Positions 1 through 8,840 of a stretch of 64,000 nt of DNA are shown here, one piece after another. Both the position numbers and the translations under genes were made by a program. The notes beneath the pieces are model-generated. The model made no database searches. It was not told the DNA's origin and saw nothing but the letters and a program-made list of their open reading frames with translations. Numbering within the stretch: position 1 is the stretch's first letter; the number at the start of each line of letters is the position of its first letter. The stretch covers positions 106,450-170,449 of the forward strand of contig NZ_RKLO01000007.1 in assembly GCF_004011825.1 (NCBI RefSeq). The letters are read 5' to 3'. Source of the DNA: Rhodococcus xishaensis. Lineage in GTDB: Bacteria > Actinomycetota > Actinomycetes > Mycobacteriales > Mycobacteriaceae.

Positions 1-5
1 ACGAA

Positions 6-2282
6 ATGATGCGTGCACCTCGCTTCGAAGGAATCATCGGGCGGACCCTTGCCGAGTCCCAACCGTGGTATGACGAACCGCCGCACCCCAGCCCCGAGGC
101 TCCCAATGTCGTGGTGGTGTTGCTCGATGACACCGGCTTTGCTCAGTTCGGGTGCTACGGCTCGGACATCGAAACCCCGAATATAGATACATTGGCTGAA
201 AATGGACTGCGGTTCACCAACTTTCACGTGGCACCGGTGTGTTCACCGACGCGCGCAGCGTTGTTGACCGGCCGCTCCGAGCACGCCGTTGGCATGCGCA
301 GCGTGGCGAACTTTCGGACGGGATTCCCGCACCAGTTGGGTCACATCACCAGCTCGGCCACCACGATCGCGGAAGTGCTGCGAGAGGAGGGTTACGCGAC
401 GTTCTGCGTCGGCAAATGGCATCTCACCCCGTCGGAGCAGTGCTCGGCAGCGGGCCCGTTCGACCATTGGCCGCTGGCACGCGGGTTCGACCGCTTCTAC
501 GGGTTCCTCGACGGCGAGACCGACCAGTTTCACCCGCAGCTGGTGTGTGACAACCATCCGATCGATCCGCCGGGGCGGCCTGAGGACGGCTACCACCTCT
601 CCGAAGATCTCGTCGATCAGGCCCTCAGGATGGTGACGGACTCCAAGGGCGTCCGTCCTGACCGCCCGTTCTTCCTGTATCTGCCCTTCGGAGCCACTCA
701 CTCCCCCCACCAGGCGCCGGCGAGCTACTTGTCCAAGTACCGAGGCAAGTACGAAGAAGGCTGGGATGTGTTTCGAGAGAAGTGGTTTGAGCGACAGCTC
801 GAGACCGGCGTGGTTAGACCTGGAACGCAGTTGGCCCCGAGAAATCCCGGTGTCGACCCGTGGGATGAGCTCGGCGAGGACCAGCGCAAGCTTGCCTGCC
901 GGCTGCAGGAAGCGTTCGCCGCCTTCCTCGATCACACCGACGACCAGATCGGCCGCCTGGTGGAGGGCCTGCGCGACCTGGACCAGTTGGACAACACGCT
1001 GCTGCTCGTTCTCTCCGACAACGGCGCGTCTCAGGAAGGGGGACCTTTCGGGGTCCTGCACGAGATGCGATTCTTCAACAGCCTTCTCGACGGTGCCGTC
1101 GACGTGCCCAGCGACCTGATCGGCCGTATCGACGAAATCGGGGGCCCACACAGCCACACCAACTATCCGTGGGGCTGGGCACAGTGCGGCAACACCCCAT
1201 TCAAGTGGTACAAGCAGAACACCCATGAGGGGGGTGTTCACGTGCCGTTGATCGTGCACTACCCCCGCAGGATCGCGGCCGACCAACGCGGGTCGATACG
1301 CGACCAGTTCTCGTACGTATCCGACATCGCGCCGACGATCTACGAACTCGTCGGTGTCACACCGCCGCAGACCTATCAGGGAATCGAGCAGCTCCCGGTG
1401 ACGGGGCATTCGTTTGCAAGTGTCATCGACGATCCTGCCGCCCCGGCGACGAACTCGGTGCAGTTCTTTGAGCAGATGGGCAGCCGCGCCATCGTCGACG
1501 GTGAGTGGAAAGCGGTCTGTCGACACATACATGGCGACGACTTCGACACGGAGAGATGGGAGCTCTATCACCTCGCGACCGACTGGTCCGAGTGCAACGA
1601 CTTGGCAAGCGATCAGCCCGAGCGGCTCGAGGAGCTCATCAAGCTCTGGTGGAGCGAGGCCGAACGAAACGGAGCGCTGCCACTGGATGACCGCACCATC
1701 GAACTGTTCGGCGTCCGCTTCCGCAACAATTCGCCGCACCCGGCCGACAGACGCTACGTGTACCGGCCACCGATGTCGCCACTGCAAATGGGGTCGAGCG
1801 CGGCCATCGGTGGCCGCAGCTTTCACGTCACCGCCTATGTCACCCGCACCGCGGAACAAGATGGCGTCCTGTTCGCCACCGGCAACGAGAACTCAGGCAT
1901 CTCGGTGTTCGTCCAATCCGGCCGGCTTGTGGTGGACTACAACGCGTTCGGCGAGCATTCGATCGTCGAGTCGGACAACATCATCCCGGCAGGGGATGCC
2001 ACACTGGTCGCCCGGGTGACGCGCGGCACCGGCCGCTCCGGCACGATCAGCGTCGAGGTGAACGGGCAGGCCGCGGGCTCGGTCGACACGGCCGCGTTCA
2101 TGCGGATGATCTCGTCCACCGGTTCGAGCATCGGCTACGACGACGGGTCGGCGGTCTCGGCCCGCTACCAAGCGCCGTTCGCGTTCGCCGGAAAGCTCCA
2201 CGAACTCGAGATACAGCTCGCCGACGACGAAGACCCCGCCTTGCGCACAGCCGAGGCGGCTGAAGAGATGCGGCGGCAGTAA
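6..2282 (+). CDS. Arylsulfatase-family sulfatase
   Basis: Hydrolyses sulfate esters; the family uses a formylglycine made from a Cys or Ser in the motif C/S-x-P-x-R. Here C79-S-P-T-R is followed by AALLTGR, the type I sulfatase signature. The calcium-binding aspartates D41-D42 sit in VVLLDDTGFAQFGCYGS, and a second metal-site motif, LSDNGAS, lies near residue 340. The roughly 200 C-terminal residues resemble the beta-rich tail of long (about 750-790 aa) actinobacterial arylsulfatases. No clear signal peptide is visible, so it is probably cytosolic. Only five bases precede the first ATG, so a start further upstream cannot be excluded. The substrate is unknown. Confidence 0.9.
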   Translation: MMRAPRFEGIIGRTLAESQPWYDEPPHPSPEAPNVVVVLLDDTGFAQFGCYGSDIETPNIDTLAENGLRFTNFHVAPVCSPTRAALLTGRSEHAVGMRSVANFRTGFPHQLGHITSSATTIAEVLREEGYATFCVGKWHLTPSEQCSAAGPFDHWPLARGFDRFYGFLDGETDQFHPQLVCDNHPIDPPGRPEDGYHLSEDLVDQALRMVTDSKGVRPDRPFFLYLPFGATHSPHQAPASYLSKYRGKYEEGWDVFREKWFERQLETGVVRPGTQLAPRNPGVDPWDELGEDQRKLACRLQEAFAAFLDHTDDQIGRLVEGLRDLDQLDNTLLLVLSDNGASQEGGPFGVLHEMRFFNSLLDGAVDVPSDLIGRIDEIGGPHSHTNYPWGWAQCGNTPFKWYKQNTHEGGVHVPLIVHYPRRIAADQRGSIRDQFSYVSDIAPTIYELVGVTPPQTYQGIEQLPVTGHSFASVIDDPAAPATNSVQFFEQMGSRAIVDGEWKAVCRHIHGDDFDTERWELYHLATDWSECNDLASDQPERLEELIKLWWSEAERNGALPLDDRTIELFGVRFRNNSPHPADRRYVYRPPMSPLQMGSSAAIGGRSFHVTAYVTRTAEQDGVLFATGNENSGISVFVQSGRLVVDYNAFGEHSIVESDNIIPAGDATLVARVTRGTGRSGTISVEVNGQAAGSVDTAAFMRMISSTGSSIGYDDGSAVSARYQAPFAFAGKLHELEIQLADDEDPALRTAEAAEEMRRQ

Positions 2283-2383
2283 CACAGCTGGCCTGGACGG
2301 CATCACCTTCCTTCCGGCGCGACTTCGACTCCTGTCGACTAGACCGAGAGACACTGACGTACTGCTGGTCCTAGACTGGCCGG

Positions 2384-2965
2384 ATGCCGAATCTGAACCT
2401 CACGGGTGATCCAGCGGCCGATGCACTGCTGGCCAGTGACCCGTTGGCCCTGCTGATCGGAATGTTGCTAGACCAGCAAGTGCCGATGGAGACGGCCTTC
2501 GCGGGACCGAAGAAGCTCGACGACCGTCTCGGTGGCCTCGACGTACACACCATCGTGGAGATGAACCCGGACGACTTCATCTCGGTGTGCGCGCAGCCTC
2601 CGGCTGTGCACCGGTTCCCGAAGTCGATGGGCCAGCGCATCCAGTCCTTGTGTGCGTACATCGCCGAGCACTACGACGGCGACACCGCCGCGATCTGGAC
2701 GTCGGGTGAGCCGGACGGCAAGGAGGTGCTGAAGCGCCTCAAGGCACTGCCCGGATACGGCGACCAGAAGGCGCGGATCTTCCTGGCACTCTTGGGAAAA
2801 CAGATCGGCGTGCAGGTGCCCGGGTGGCGTGAGGCTGCGGGCGCCTACGGCGACGAGGGCGCCCGCCGGTCGATCGCCGACGTCGTCGACCGGCAGACGC
2901 TCCTCGAGGTGCGCGACTTCAAGCAGGCCGCCAAGGCAGCGGCGAAGGCGGCCAAGGGGAAGTAG
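2384..2965 (+). CDS. HhH-GPD-type base excision DNA repair protein
   Basis: A 193-residue protein of the actinobacterial HhH-GPD family, related to DNA glycosylases that excise damaged bases. The helix-hairpin-helix region is LKALPGYGDQKARIF at about residues 123-137. The N-terminal part has the LLDQQVPMETAF motif typical of this small family. The C-terminus is Ala/Lys rich (AAKAAAKAAKGK) and could bind DNA non-specifically. ATG start, complete length. The notable point is that its last roughly 50 codons recur as diverged remnants at 6619-6785 and 8841-8967, at the far end of two acquired segments. The lesion it repairs cannot be read from the sequence. Confidence 0.85.
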   Translation: MPNLNLTGDPAADALLASDPLALLIGMLLDQQVPMETAFAGPKKLDDRLGGLDVHTIVEMNPDDFISVCAQPPAVHRFPKSMGQRIQSLCAYIAEHYDGDTAAIWTSGEPDGKEVLKRLKALPGYGDQKARIFLALLGKQIGVQVPGWREAAGAYGDEGARRSIADVVDRQTLLEVRDFKQAAKAAAKAAKGK

Positions 2966-2966
2966 G

Positions 2967-3119
2967 TCAGTTCTCGGGCCGAATCCAGCCGCCGCTGTTC
3001 GGGTCCGGGATCGTGTGCACCACTTCGCCGCGCTCGAGTTCCGCGATGCTTTCCGCCAGGAATGCCTCGTTAGCAGGTGAACGCAGGAGGTACGCGGTTT
3101 CGTCCATCAGCTCGGTCAC
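2967..3119 (-). CDS. Antitoxin C-terminal module, third in tandem
   Basis: A 50-codon reading frame starting with GTG that overlaps the stop of the preceding module (GTGA). Its product contains MDETAYLLRSPANEAFLAES, matching the C-terminal toxin-binding part of Phd/YefM antitoxins, and ends in an unrelated tail (PNSGGWIRPEN). It lacks the N-terminal DNA-binding half. The stop lies one base from the convergent HhH-GPD stop. It may be a translated mini-protein or decayed antitoxin DNA; the intact frame and overlapping start favour a recent duplication. No toxin gene lies next to it. Confidence 0.5.
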   Translation of the reverse strand: MTELMDETAYLLRSPANEAFLAESIAELERGEVVHTIPDPNSGGWIRPEN

Positions 3120-3241
3120 TCCTCGATCAGCTGTCGTTCGACGCCTTCACCACGAAGCGATGCCTCGTGTGCGGACGTCAGACGGTCGGCGTTGGCCGGT
3201 GAACTCAGGAGGTACTCGGTTTCGTCCATGTGCTCGCTCAT
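3116..3241 (-). CDS. Antitoxin C-terminal module, second in tandem
   Basis: A 41-codon frame whose ATG overlaps the stop of the full antitoxin upstream (ATGA). The product includes MDETEYLLSSPANADRL and ends VERQLIEE, closely echoing the end of the full antitoxin (IERELIEE). Only the toxin-binding helix region is present. The start has almost no separate ribosome binding site, so expression would rely on translational coupling; an internal ATG four codons in is an alternative. Could be a decayed duplicate instead of a functional gene. Confidence 0.5.
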   Translation of the reverse strand: MSEHMDETEYLLSSPANADRLTSAHEASLRGEGVERQLIEE

Positions 3242-3486
3242 TCCTCGATCAGCTCACGTTCGATGAACTCGCCCCGCTTGAACCGTTCGTACGCCTGCAT
3301 CAACCTCTCAGCCATAACCGGGTTGCGGAACAGGTACGCGGTCTCTTCGAGTGAATCGAAGTGGTCCTTGGGCACCAACACTGCACTGCCCTCGTCGGTG
3401 ACTATCTCGATGGGTAGGCAGTCGTCGTTGACCTGCTGGATCAGCTTCTCCAGCTTCTGCTTTGCCACGTTTGCGGTCACTGCCAT
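3238..3486 (-). CDS. Phd/YefM-family antitoxin
   Basis: An 82-residue type II antitoxin. The N-terminus (MAVTANVAKQKLEKLIQQVN) fits the Phd/YefM DNA-binding fold, with the usual EIVTDEGSAVLVPKDHFDSLEET core and a C-terminal toxin-binding helix ending in ERELIEE. The ATG at 3486 was chosen because AGGAGGG sits at ideal spacing; an in-frame start 18 codons upstream lacks this. Such antitoxins normally autoregulate and neutralise a YoeB/Doc-type toxin, but no toxin gene is visible downstream. Instead two short copies of its own C-terminus follow with overlapping start/stop codons. It is probably an orphan antitoxin. Confidence 0.8.
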   Translation of the reverse strand: MAVTANVAKQKLEKLIQQVNDDCLPIEIVTDEGSAVLVPKDHFDSLEETAYLFRNPVMAERLMQAYERFKRGEFIERELIEE

Positions 3487-3957
3487 GGTTGGCCCTCCTG
3501 TCGATGGGTAGCCGGATAGGTTAACACTTCCCGAAAGCACCGCGATCTCGTCATCCCGGACAGAGGCGATGGGCTGGGTCGAAGCTCAGCGATGCTGTCG
3601 GCGACGGCCAGAAAGTGGCCGAAGTCGGCTTCCTGACAGTTCATCTGTCGGAACAGACGGCGACAGCTGCTCGGGTTTTCCATCAATGGAAGCGATCGAG
3701 TGTGAGATCGACACAACAGTCTGATAGTCCGTTCTGGTTCGCGAGAGTTCCTGCGGTCTCAGCATGGTTGGTCAGATCCCGTTGGAATCAGCCAGGCGGT
3801 CGTATGTGTTAGCTGTCTCGGAGACCACCGTGCAGTTCCACTTCAGTACAGCAGACGCGAGTCTCGGAGCATCTTGGCCGGCGCAGCCGCGTCCGCAAGG
3901 CGGCGTCTGGACCTGAAGCCGCCTGTCCGAGCGCATTGTCGGGGTACCGTCCCATCC
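3487..3957. other. Intergenic stretch without a convincing gene
   Basis: About 470 bases between the divergent antitoxin and the ABC exporter. Several short open frames cross it but none has a family match I can recognise or a good ribosome binding site. A minus-strand frame near 3560-3700 (containing QEADFGHFLAVADSIAEL) could be a fragment of a lost gene. The promoters of both flanking genes should lie here, but I could not define them. Confidence 0.5.
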
Positions 3958-4890
3958 ATGACTGCTGCGATCTCGGTGGAGAAGCTGGTCAAGACATTCG
4001 GGGCCACAAGGGCTCTCGACGGGTTGGACCTGCAAGTGGGTACCGGTGAGGTGCACGGATTTCTCGGACCCAATGGTTCCGGTAAATCGACGACTATCAG
4101 GGTGCTGCTGGGACTGTTGCGGGCTGATTCCGGGCGTACGCGGTTGCTCGGGGGTGATCCCTGGAAGGACGCGGTCTCGCTTCACCGCAGAATCGCTTAC
4201 GTGCCGGGAGACGTCAGCCTCTGGCCCAACCTCACGGGGGGTGAGGCGATCGACCTTCTGGCGGGTTTGCGCGGCGGCCTCGACGAGTCTCGACGAAGCG
4301 ACCTGCTCGAGCGGTTCGAGCTCGATCCGACGAAGAAGGCCCGCACCTACTCGAAGGGCAATCGGCAGAAGGTTGCGCTCGTGGCCGCATTCGCATCGAA
4401 CGCCGATCTCTATGTCCTCGACGAACCGACGTCTGGGTTGGATCCATTGATGGATTCGGTTTTTCGGGACTGTATCGGCGAGGTGTCGGGTGCGGGAAGA
4501 ACCGTCTTGCTGTCCAGCCACATCCTCGCCGAGGTCGAGGCATTGTGTGATCGTGTGAGCATCATCAGGGAAGGGCGGACCGTGGAGTCGGGCACGCTGG
4601 CCGAGCTTCGCCACCTCACCCGGACGTCAGTTACCGCAGAAACCGAAAAGCCGGTGACTGGACTGGATTCGGTGACAGGTGTATTCGACGCGCGGGTGGA
4701 CGGGCTGCACGTGCGCTGCGAGGTGGAGACCAGCGAACTGGACGGTGTGCTGCACTACCTGCTGACCTTCGGGATCAGGTCGCTCACCTCGGCGCCACCG
4801 ACCCTCGAGGAACTGTTCCTTCGACACTACGGCGACGAACTCGCGCGCGAGGGCGAGAACCATGGGCCAGCCGAATCGAAGGTCCACTGA
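3958..4890 (+). CDS. ABC transporter ATP-binding protein (DrrA-like)
   Basis: The 310-residue nucleotide-binding subunit of an ABC-2 type exporter. Walker A is GPNGSGKST, the ABC signature appears as YSKGNRQKV, and Walker B is [12 protein letters not shown], followed by [16 protein letters not shown]. The C-terminal domain is typical of the daunorubicin/tetronasin-resistance type. The ATG at 3958 is used because the conserved fold starts directly after it; earlier in-frame starts add an unrelated Arg-rich stretch. Its stop overlaps the permease start (TGATG), so the pair is translationally coupled. It probably powers export of a hydrophobic drug or lipid. The pair lies between two copies of the HhH-GPD gene end, suggesting acquisition as a cassette. 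Confidence 0.9.
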   Translation: MTAAISVEKLVKTFGATRALDGLDLQVGTGEVHGFLGPNGSGKSTTIRVLLGLLRADSGRTRLLGGDPWKDAVSLHRRIAYVPGDVSLWPNLTGGEAIDLLAGLRGGLDESRRSDLLERFELDPTKKARTYSKGNRQKVALVAAFASNADLYVLDEPTSGLDPLMDSVFRDCIGEVSGAGRTVLLSSHILAEVEALCDRVSIIREGRTVESGTLAELRHLTRTSVTAETEKPVTGLDSVTGVFDARVDGLHVRCEVETSELDGVLHYLLTFGIRSLTSAPPTLEELFLRHYGDELAREGENHGPAESKVH

Positions 4891-6518
4891 TGGGGACACA
4901 ATTCGCCGGAACCGGTCGGCTCGTGCGGTTGGCGCTACGGCGCGACCGGATCCAACTTCCGGTTTGGCTGTTCGCCCTTGTCGTGCTGGAGGCGATTTCG
5001 GTCTCGAGCGTCCTGGGGCTCTACCCGACAGAGGCTGACCTCCTCAGCATCGCCATCGCGACCGCGCAGTCGCCTGTTGCGCTGGCCACCAACGGAATCA
5101 TCTCCGGATACACCGCGGGTGCAGTGGTCGCGAGCCAGATCGTCATGCCGCTCTCGCTGGGGGCCGCCCTGATGAGCATCTTGCTCGTGGTTCGCCACAC
5201 CCGGCAGAACGAGGAGACAGGCAGGGCGGAGCTTGTCGAGGCCGCGGTCGTAGGGCGGAAGGCGTTTCTTACCGCTGCCCTGACGGTTGCGGTGGCGGCG
5301 AACGCGATTCTGGCAGTGTCCAGTGTTGTGGTCCTGATGGCACAGGGGCTGCCTCTGGGTGGGTCGTTGGCGATCGGACTTGCGATTGCCGGCGCGGGAA
5401 TTTCTTTCGCGGGCATCGCGGCAGTCACCTCACAGGTAACGGAGGGAGCGCGAGCGGCCAATGGGCTCGCAGGCGCCGCCCTTGCCGCGGCTTTCGTGCT
5501 GCGCGCCGTGGGTGACATGTCCGGAACCGTCGAGGCTGGAGGCACGCGGGTGGTCAGCGGCTTTGCCTCATGGCTGTCGCCGATCGGTTGGGCCGAGCAG
5601 ATTCGCCCCTACGACGACAATGACTGGTGGGTACTCGTACTGCCGGCGCTGTTCACCCTCGCAACCGTAGCGCTCGCGTTCTTCTTGACCGAACGACGAG
5701 ATCTCGGCGCCGGATTGGTCGCTACCAGGCGAGGGCCCGCCCGCGCATCGCGAACCCTGCCGACACCGCTCGGATCGGCCTGGCGGATCCAACGAAGCGT
5801 TCTTTTCTGGTGGGCGGTGGGTATCGGATTCATCGCACTCGTCTACGGCGGGGTTGGCGAGCAAATCGACGACTTCCTCGGTGAGGGCGACCAGGTGACA
5901 GAGGTGATGGGGAAACTTGGAGGCACCTCCGACATGGTGGACGCCTACTTCGCGACCATCTTCGGCACGATGGCGATTGCGGTGGGCGCCTATTCGATTC
6001 AGGCACTGCTGCGGATGCGTGCAGAGGAGGCGGCGGGGCGGCTCGAGCCAGTCCTGGCCACAGCTGTGGGGCGCCCCCGCTGGCTGTCAGCCCACTTAGC
6101 GGTGGTGGTGACCGGTGTGGTTGCCTTGCAGCTACTCACCGGTGTCGCCACGGGGCTCGCATATGGTCTGGTCACAGCGGATGTGGCGGGCAATGTGGCC
6201 GATCTGAGCGCGGCGGCGTTGGTCTTCGTGCCTGCAATCCTGGTGGTGGCCGCCGTTGCCGTTCTGCTTTTCGGCGGCCTCCCCTTGTGGGCTTCAGGGC
6301 TTTCCTGGGCCGCACTCGCGTTGTTCCTGCTGTTCGGGTTACTCGGTCCACTGCTCGGATTGCCTGATTTCATTCGCAACTTGTCGCCGTTCAGTCATGT
6401 CCCGCCCGTTCCTGCAGCTGACGTGACGGGCACGCCGCTGATGTGGATGGTGGCGGTCGCGGTGGTACTGACGGCGGGGGGAGTCGCGTTGTTCAGGCGG
6501 CGTGATCTGGCCATCTAG
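4890..6518 (+). CDS. ABC-2 type permease, tetronasin-resistance like
   Basis: A 542-residue integral membrane protein with about 12 hydrophobic segments in two halves, the size and layout of polyketide-antibiotic ABC permeases (TnrB-type), in which one chain replaces a permease dimer. Start and stop overlap with the ATPase gene, so the two form one operon. The N-terminus (RLALRRDRIQLPVW) and the mid-protein charged segment RMRAEEAAGRLEPVL, a coupling-helix-like motif, are typical. Substrate unknown; self-protection against an antibiotic is the family precedent. Its stop lies about 100 bases before the first HhH-GPD tail remnant. Confidence 0.87.
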   Translation: MGTQFAGTGRLVRLALRRDRIQLPVWLFALVVLEAISVSSVLGLYPTEADLLSIAIATAQSPVALATNGIISGYTAGAVVASQIVMPLSLGAALMSILLVVRHTRQNEETGRAELVEAAVVGRKAFLTAALTVAVAANAILAVSSVVVLMAQGLPLGGSLAIGLAIAGAGISFAGIAAVTSQVTEGARAANGLAGAALAAAFVLRAVGDMSGTVEAGGTRVVSGFASWLSPIGWAEQIRPYDDNDWWVLVLPALFTLATVALAFFLTERRDLGAGLVATRRGPARASRTLPTPLGSAWRIQRSVLFWWAVGIGFIALVYGGVGEQIDDFLGEGDQVTEVMGKLGGTSDMVDAYFATIFGTMAIAVGAYSIQALLRMRAEEAAGRLEPVLATAVGRPRWLSAHLAVVVTGVVALQLLTGVATGLAYGLVTADVAGNVADLSAAALVFVPAILVVAAVAVLLFGGLPLWASGLSWAALALFLLFGLLGPLLGLPDFIRNLSPFSHVPPVPAADVTGTPLMWMVAVAVVLTAGGVALFRRRDLAI

Positions 6519-6618
6519 GTGTCTCGGTACCCACTGTCCGGTGAGATGTATTCCGCCGGAACGGCATCGGTTCTTCCCGGACGCGCCCTGGCATCCGGCT
6601 GTCGCTGTATTCGAGGAG

Positions 6619-6785
6619 ATCGGCATGCAGGTGCCCGGCTGGCGCGACGCGTCCGGCGCGTACGGCGACGAGGGCGCCCGCCGGTCGATTGCCGACGTCG
6701 TCGACGGGCAGACGCTCCTCGAAGTTCGCGAGTTCAAGCAGGCGGCCAAGGCAGCGGCGAAGGCAGTCAAGGGGAAGTAGGTCAG
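6619..6785 (+). pseudogene. HhH-GPD 3'-end remnant, copy 2
   Basis: This stretch aligns without gaps to 2804-2970, the last 53 codons plus the stop and a few following bases of the intact HhH-GPD gene. I counted about 16 differences in 167 bases. The reading frame is still open (GMQVPGWRDASGAYGDEGAR to AAKAVKGK, TAG). Upstream similarity stops abruptly at about 6619, so no functional glycosylase can be made. Most changes are synonymous or conservative, so it once was a real gene end and is not an error-prone recent copy. It marks the right edge of the exporter segment. Confidence 0.85.
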
Positions 6786-6953
6786 CCCGCGAACTTCTGG
6801 GCGGGAACTCGAGGCGGCCTGTGGCGACGTCCTGCCAGGCCGCTGTATCCAGCGGCGTTGGAACGCATTCGAATGTTCGGAGCCGCCTTGTCAGTGGACC
6901 GAGGCTATCGTTGTTGATGAGTAGTAGCAAAGTAGCGAGAGGGGACTTGGGAA

Positions 6954-7592
6954 GTGAATGAACCGGAAGCATTCTGGGATAAATCTGCAAGCAAATACGA
7001 TAAAACCGAGGAACGATTTGAGTACATCCATACCAAAAGCAGAGAAAATGCTAAGAAGCACCTCAAGGGCGCCGATATTATTCTAGATTATGGATGCGGA
7101 ACAGGCACCACATCTTGTGAGCTTGCAAGTGAGGTTAAGGAGATTCATTCCCTTGACATCTCATCTAAAATGATTGAACTAGCAGATGAGAAAGCTGCTG
7201 CCAGTGGCGTCGCGAACGTAACTTTCGTACAGGCTGATATCTTTGACAAGAGATACGAAGAAGGAACGTTCGATGCGATTCTGGCTTTCAATGTGTTGCA
7301 TACAGTTCCTAATCCTCACAAGGTTGTGGAAAGAATGCATGCGTTACTGAAGCCCCAAGGGCTCGTCATTTCGGTGACACCCTGTCTGCGGGATAAGATG
7401 TCACTTCTAGTTGGTATCCAGATACTACTTTTCCGAATATTGAGCAAAATTGGAATAATTCCCATCCCTGTGAGAAGGCTGAAAAGCTCTGAGCTGGACG
7501 ATCTGCTTAAAAGTCGCAATTTTCAGATTATCGACGCTGAGAATATATACAAAGGAGCATCTAGCTATTTTATGGTAGCAAAGCGGGGGTGA
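6954..7592 (+). CDS. Class I SAM-dependent methyltransferase, AT-rich
   Basis: A 212-residue methyltransferase. Motif I is ILDYGCGTGTTSCEL (about residues 43-57), with LDISSKMIELA, then FDAILAFNVLHTVPNP and LLKPQGLVISVTP, the Methyltransf_11/25 layout. The C-terminal half has a hydrophobic stretch (LVGIQILLFRILSKIGIIPI) that may contact a membrane or a lipid substrate. The GTG start is preceded by AGAGGGGA. Base and codon use are strikingly AT-rich (TTA, ATA and AGA codons), unlike every neighbour, so it was probably acquired from a low-GC donor. Its stop coincides with the proposed left end of the IS element. Substrate unknown. Confidence 0.87.
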   Translation: MNEPEAFWDKSASKYDKTEERFEYIHTKSRENAKKHLKGADIILDYGCGTGTTSCELASEVKEIHSLDISSKMIELADEKAAASGVANVTFVQADIFDKRYEEGTFDAILAFNVLHTVPNPHKVVERMHALLKPQGLVISVTPCLRDKMSLLVGIQILLFRILSKIGIIPIPVRRLKSSELDDLLKSRNFQIIDAENIYKGASSYFMVAKRG

Positions 7593-7623
7593 TCCTCTCC
7601 ATCCAGCTTCGATGATCCGGTTG

Positions 7624-8478
7624 CTATCCAGCGTGGTGTCGACGGGGGGTAGCCCATCGTTGGGCGACTTCGGCTGGGGTGAGTTCGTCATGGGCGGAAT
7701 GGGGTCTGTTGGTGTTGTAGTCAAGGCGCCAGTCTTCGATGATCACGCGAGCTTCGCGCAGCGAGTCGAAATGCCACGCGTTGAGCAGTTCGTCGCGTAG
7801 ACGGCCGTTGAATGACTCGATCCACGCGTTTTGCCAGGGTGCGCCGGGTTCGATGAATAGCGAGTCGGCACCGGTGAACCGGCACCAATCGTTGACAGCC
7901 TGAGCCACGAATTCGGGACCGTGGTCGAAGCGCCCGTAGCTCGGTGCGCCTCGCTCGCGGGCGAGGCGGTCCACGACTGCCACGACTCCGTCGGCGTCGA
8001 TGCAGCGATCCACAGTGATGGCCAGGGCTTCGCGGGTGAACTCGTCGACTACGTTCAACATCTTGATGGTGCGGCCATCCGCCGTTGTGTCGAACTGGAA
8101 GTCCATCGCCCAGATCGCGTTCGGACGAATCGGTGACATCGCGGCAGCGGCGACACCAAAGCCGTTCAGAAGCTTCCTCTTACGGCGCTGCGGCACCCGC
8201 AGGCCCTCCTCACGCCACAGTCGGCGGATACGCTTGTTGTTGACCTTCCGGCCGGCTCGGCGGGCGACCTTGGCTGCCCGCCGCCACCCCCAACGAGGCC
8301 GCTCAGTGGAAAACCTGCGCAGCCAGGCACGCAACTCGGTTTCCTCAGTGCAGAGAGGTCGCGGTTTGAGTCGCATTGTGGACCGGTGGATGCCCACGAC
8401 CGTACAAGCGCGGCGCTCAGATGCCCCGAACCGCTCACGCAGCATCATGACGGCACTGCGTTTGCGGTTCGGGGTCAA
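7624..8478 (-). CDS. IS3-family transposase OrfB (DDE integrase)
   Basis: A 284-residue catalytic subunit with an HTH_21 region (RPRWGWRRAAKVARRAGRKV) followed by an rve integrase core. The catalytic triad can be placed at the D of AIWAMDFQF, the D of GRFDHGPEFVAQ and the E of NAWIESFNGRLRDE. The usual SDNGPEF motif reads FDHGPEF here, keeping the Asp. The start is a TTG overlapping the orfA stop (TTGA), which fits IS3 elements that couple or frameshift the two frames. The gene looks intact, but its partner OrfA is broken, so the element is probably not autonomous. Confidence 0.9.
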   Translation of the reverse strand: MTPNRKRSAVMMLRERFGASERRACTVVGIHRSTMRLKPRPLCTEETELRAWLRRFSTERPRWGWRRAAKVARRAGRKVNNKRIRRLWREEGLRVPQRRKRKLLNGFGVAAAAMSPIRPNAIWAMDFQFDTTADGRTIKMLNVVDEFTREALAITVDRCIDADGVVAVVDRLARERGAPSYGRFDHGPEFVAQAVNDWCRFTGADSLFIEPGAPWQNAWIESFNGRLRDELLNAWHFDSLREARVIIEDWRLDYNTNRPHSAHDELTPAEVAQRWATPRRHHAG

Positions 8479-8761
8479 CAGTTTCCCGCCGCAATCTCCC
8501 GGAGCATGTCAATGTCGAGTGCCTGGTTGGCCACCAGCTTCTTGAGGCGGGCGTTCTCTGCCTCGAGTTCTTTGAGCCGTTTCGCGTCGTTAGCTTTCAT
8601 GCCGCCGTACTGGGCGCGCCAGCGATGCCACGTCGACTCGGCGATCTGCAGGTGTCGGCACACCTCGTCGAGTTCCTGGCCCGCCCGAGGAGTTAGTTGC
8701 CCTCGGCGAGCTTGCGGATGATCTGATCCGGCGTATGCCGCCGCCGCTTGTTGGATGCCAT
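8475..8761 (-). pseudogene. IS3-family OrfA, frameshifted
   Basis: OrfA is the helix-turn-helix and leucine-zipper partner of OrfB. From the ATG at 8761 the frame reads MASNKRRRHTPDQIIRKLAE and two more codons, then meets a TAA at 8693-8695. The rest of the protein (QELDEVCRHLQIAESTWHRW ... LEAENARLKKL ... ALDIDMLREIA) continues in another frame. Comparison with the usual family sequence suggests a one-base loss just after codon 22 together with the stop. The OrfAB fusion therefore cannot be made by normal translation. Confidence 0.82.
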
Positions 8762-8840
8762 GTCGTCGCTGATTCTTCCCGCCCGCCCCTCGGGCAGCTG
8801 TGCCGCACAGCGTGTGGACCATTGCGAAGGGCTCACCTCA

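Larger units (their letters stand above)
7590..8835 (-). mobile_element. IS3-family insertion sequence, decayed
   Basis: About 1.25 kb, the usual IS3-family size, carrying orfA and orfB on the minus strand. Proposed ends are weakly inverted: 5' TGATCCTCTC at 7590 and, on the other strand from 8835, TGAGCCCTTC (7 of 10 matches, TG at the tips). I found no target-site duplication; the left flank is G-rich and the right flank is CCTCAC. This suggests an old insertion, or deletion next to it. The right end abuts the third HhH-GPD remnant. Ends are tentative. Confidence 0.7.
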
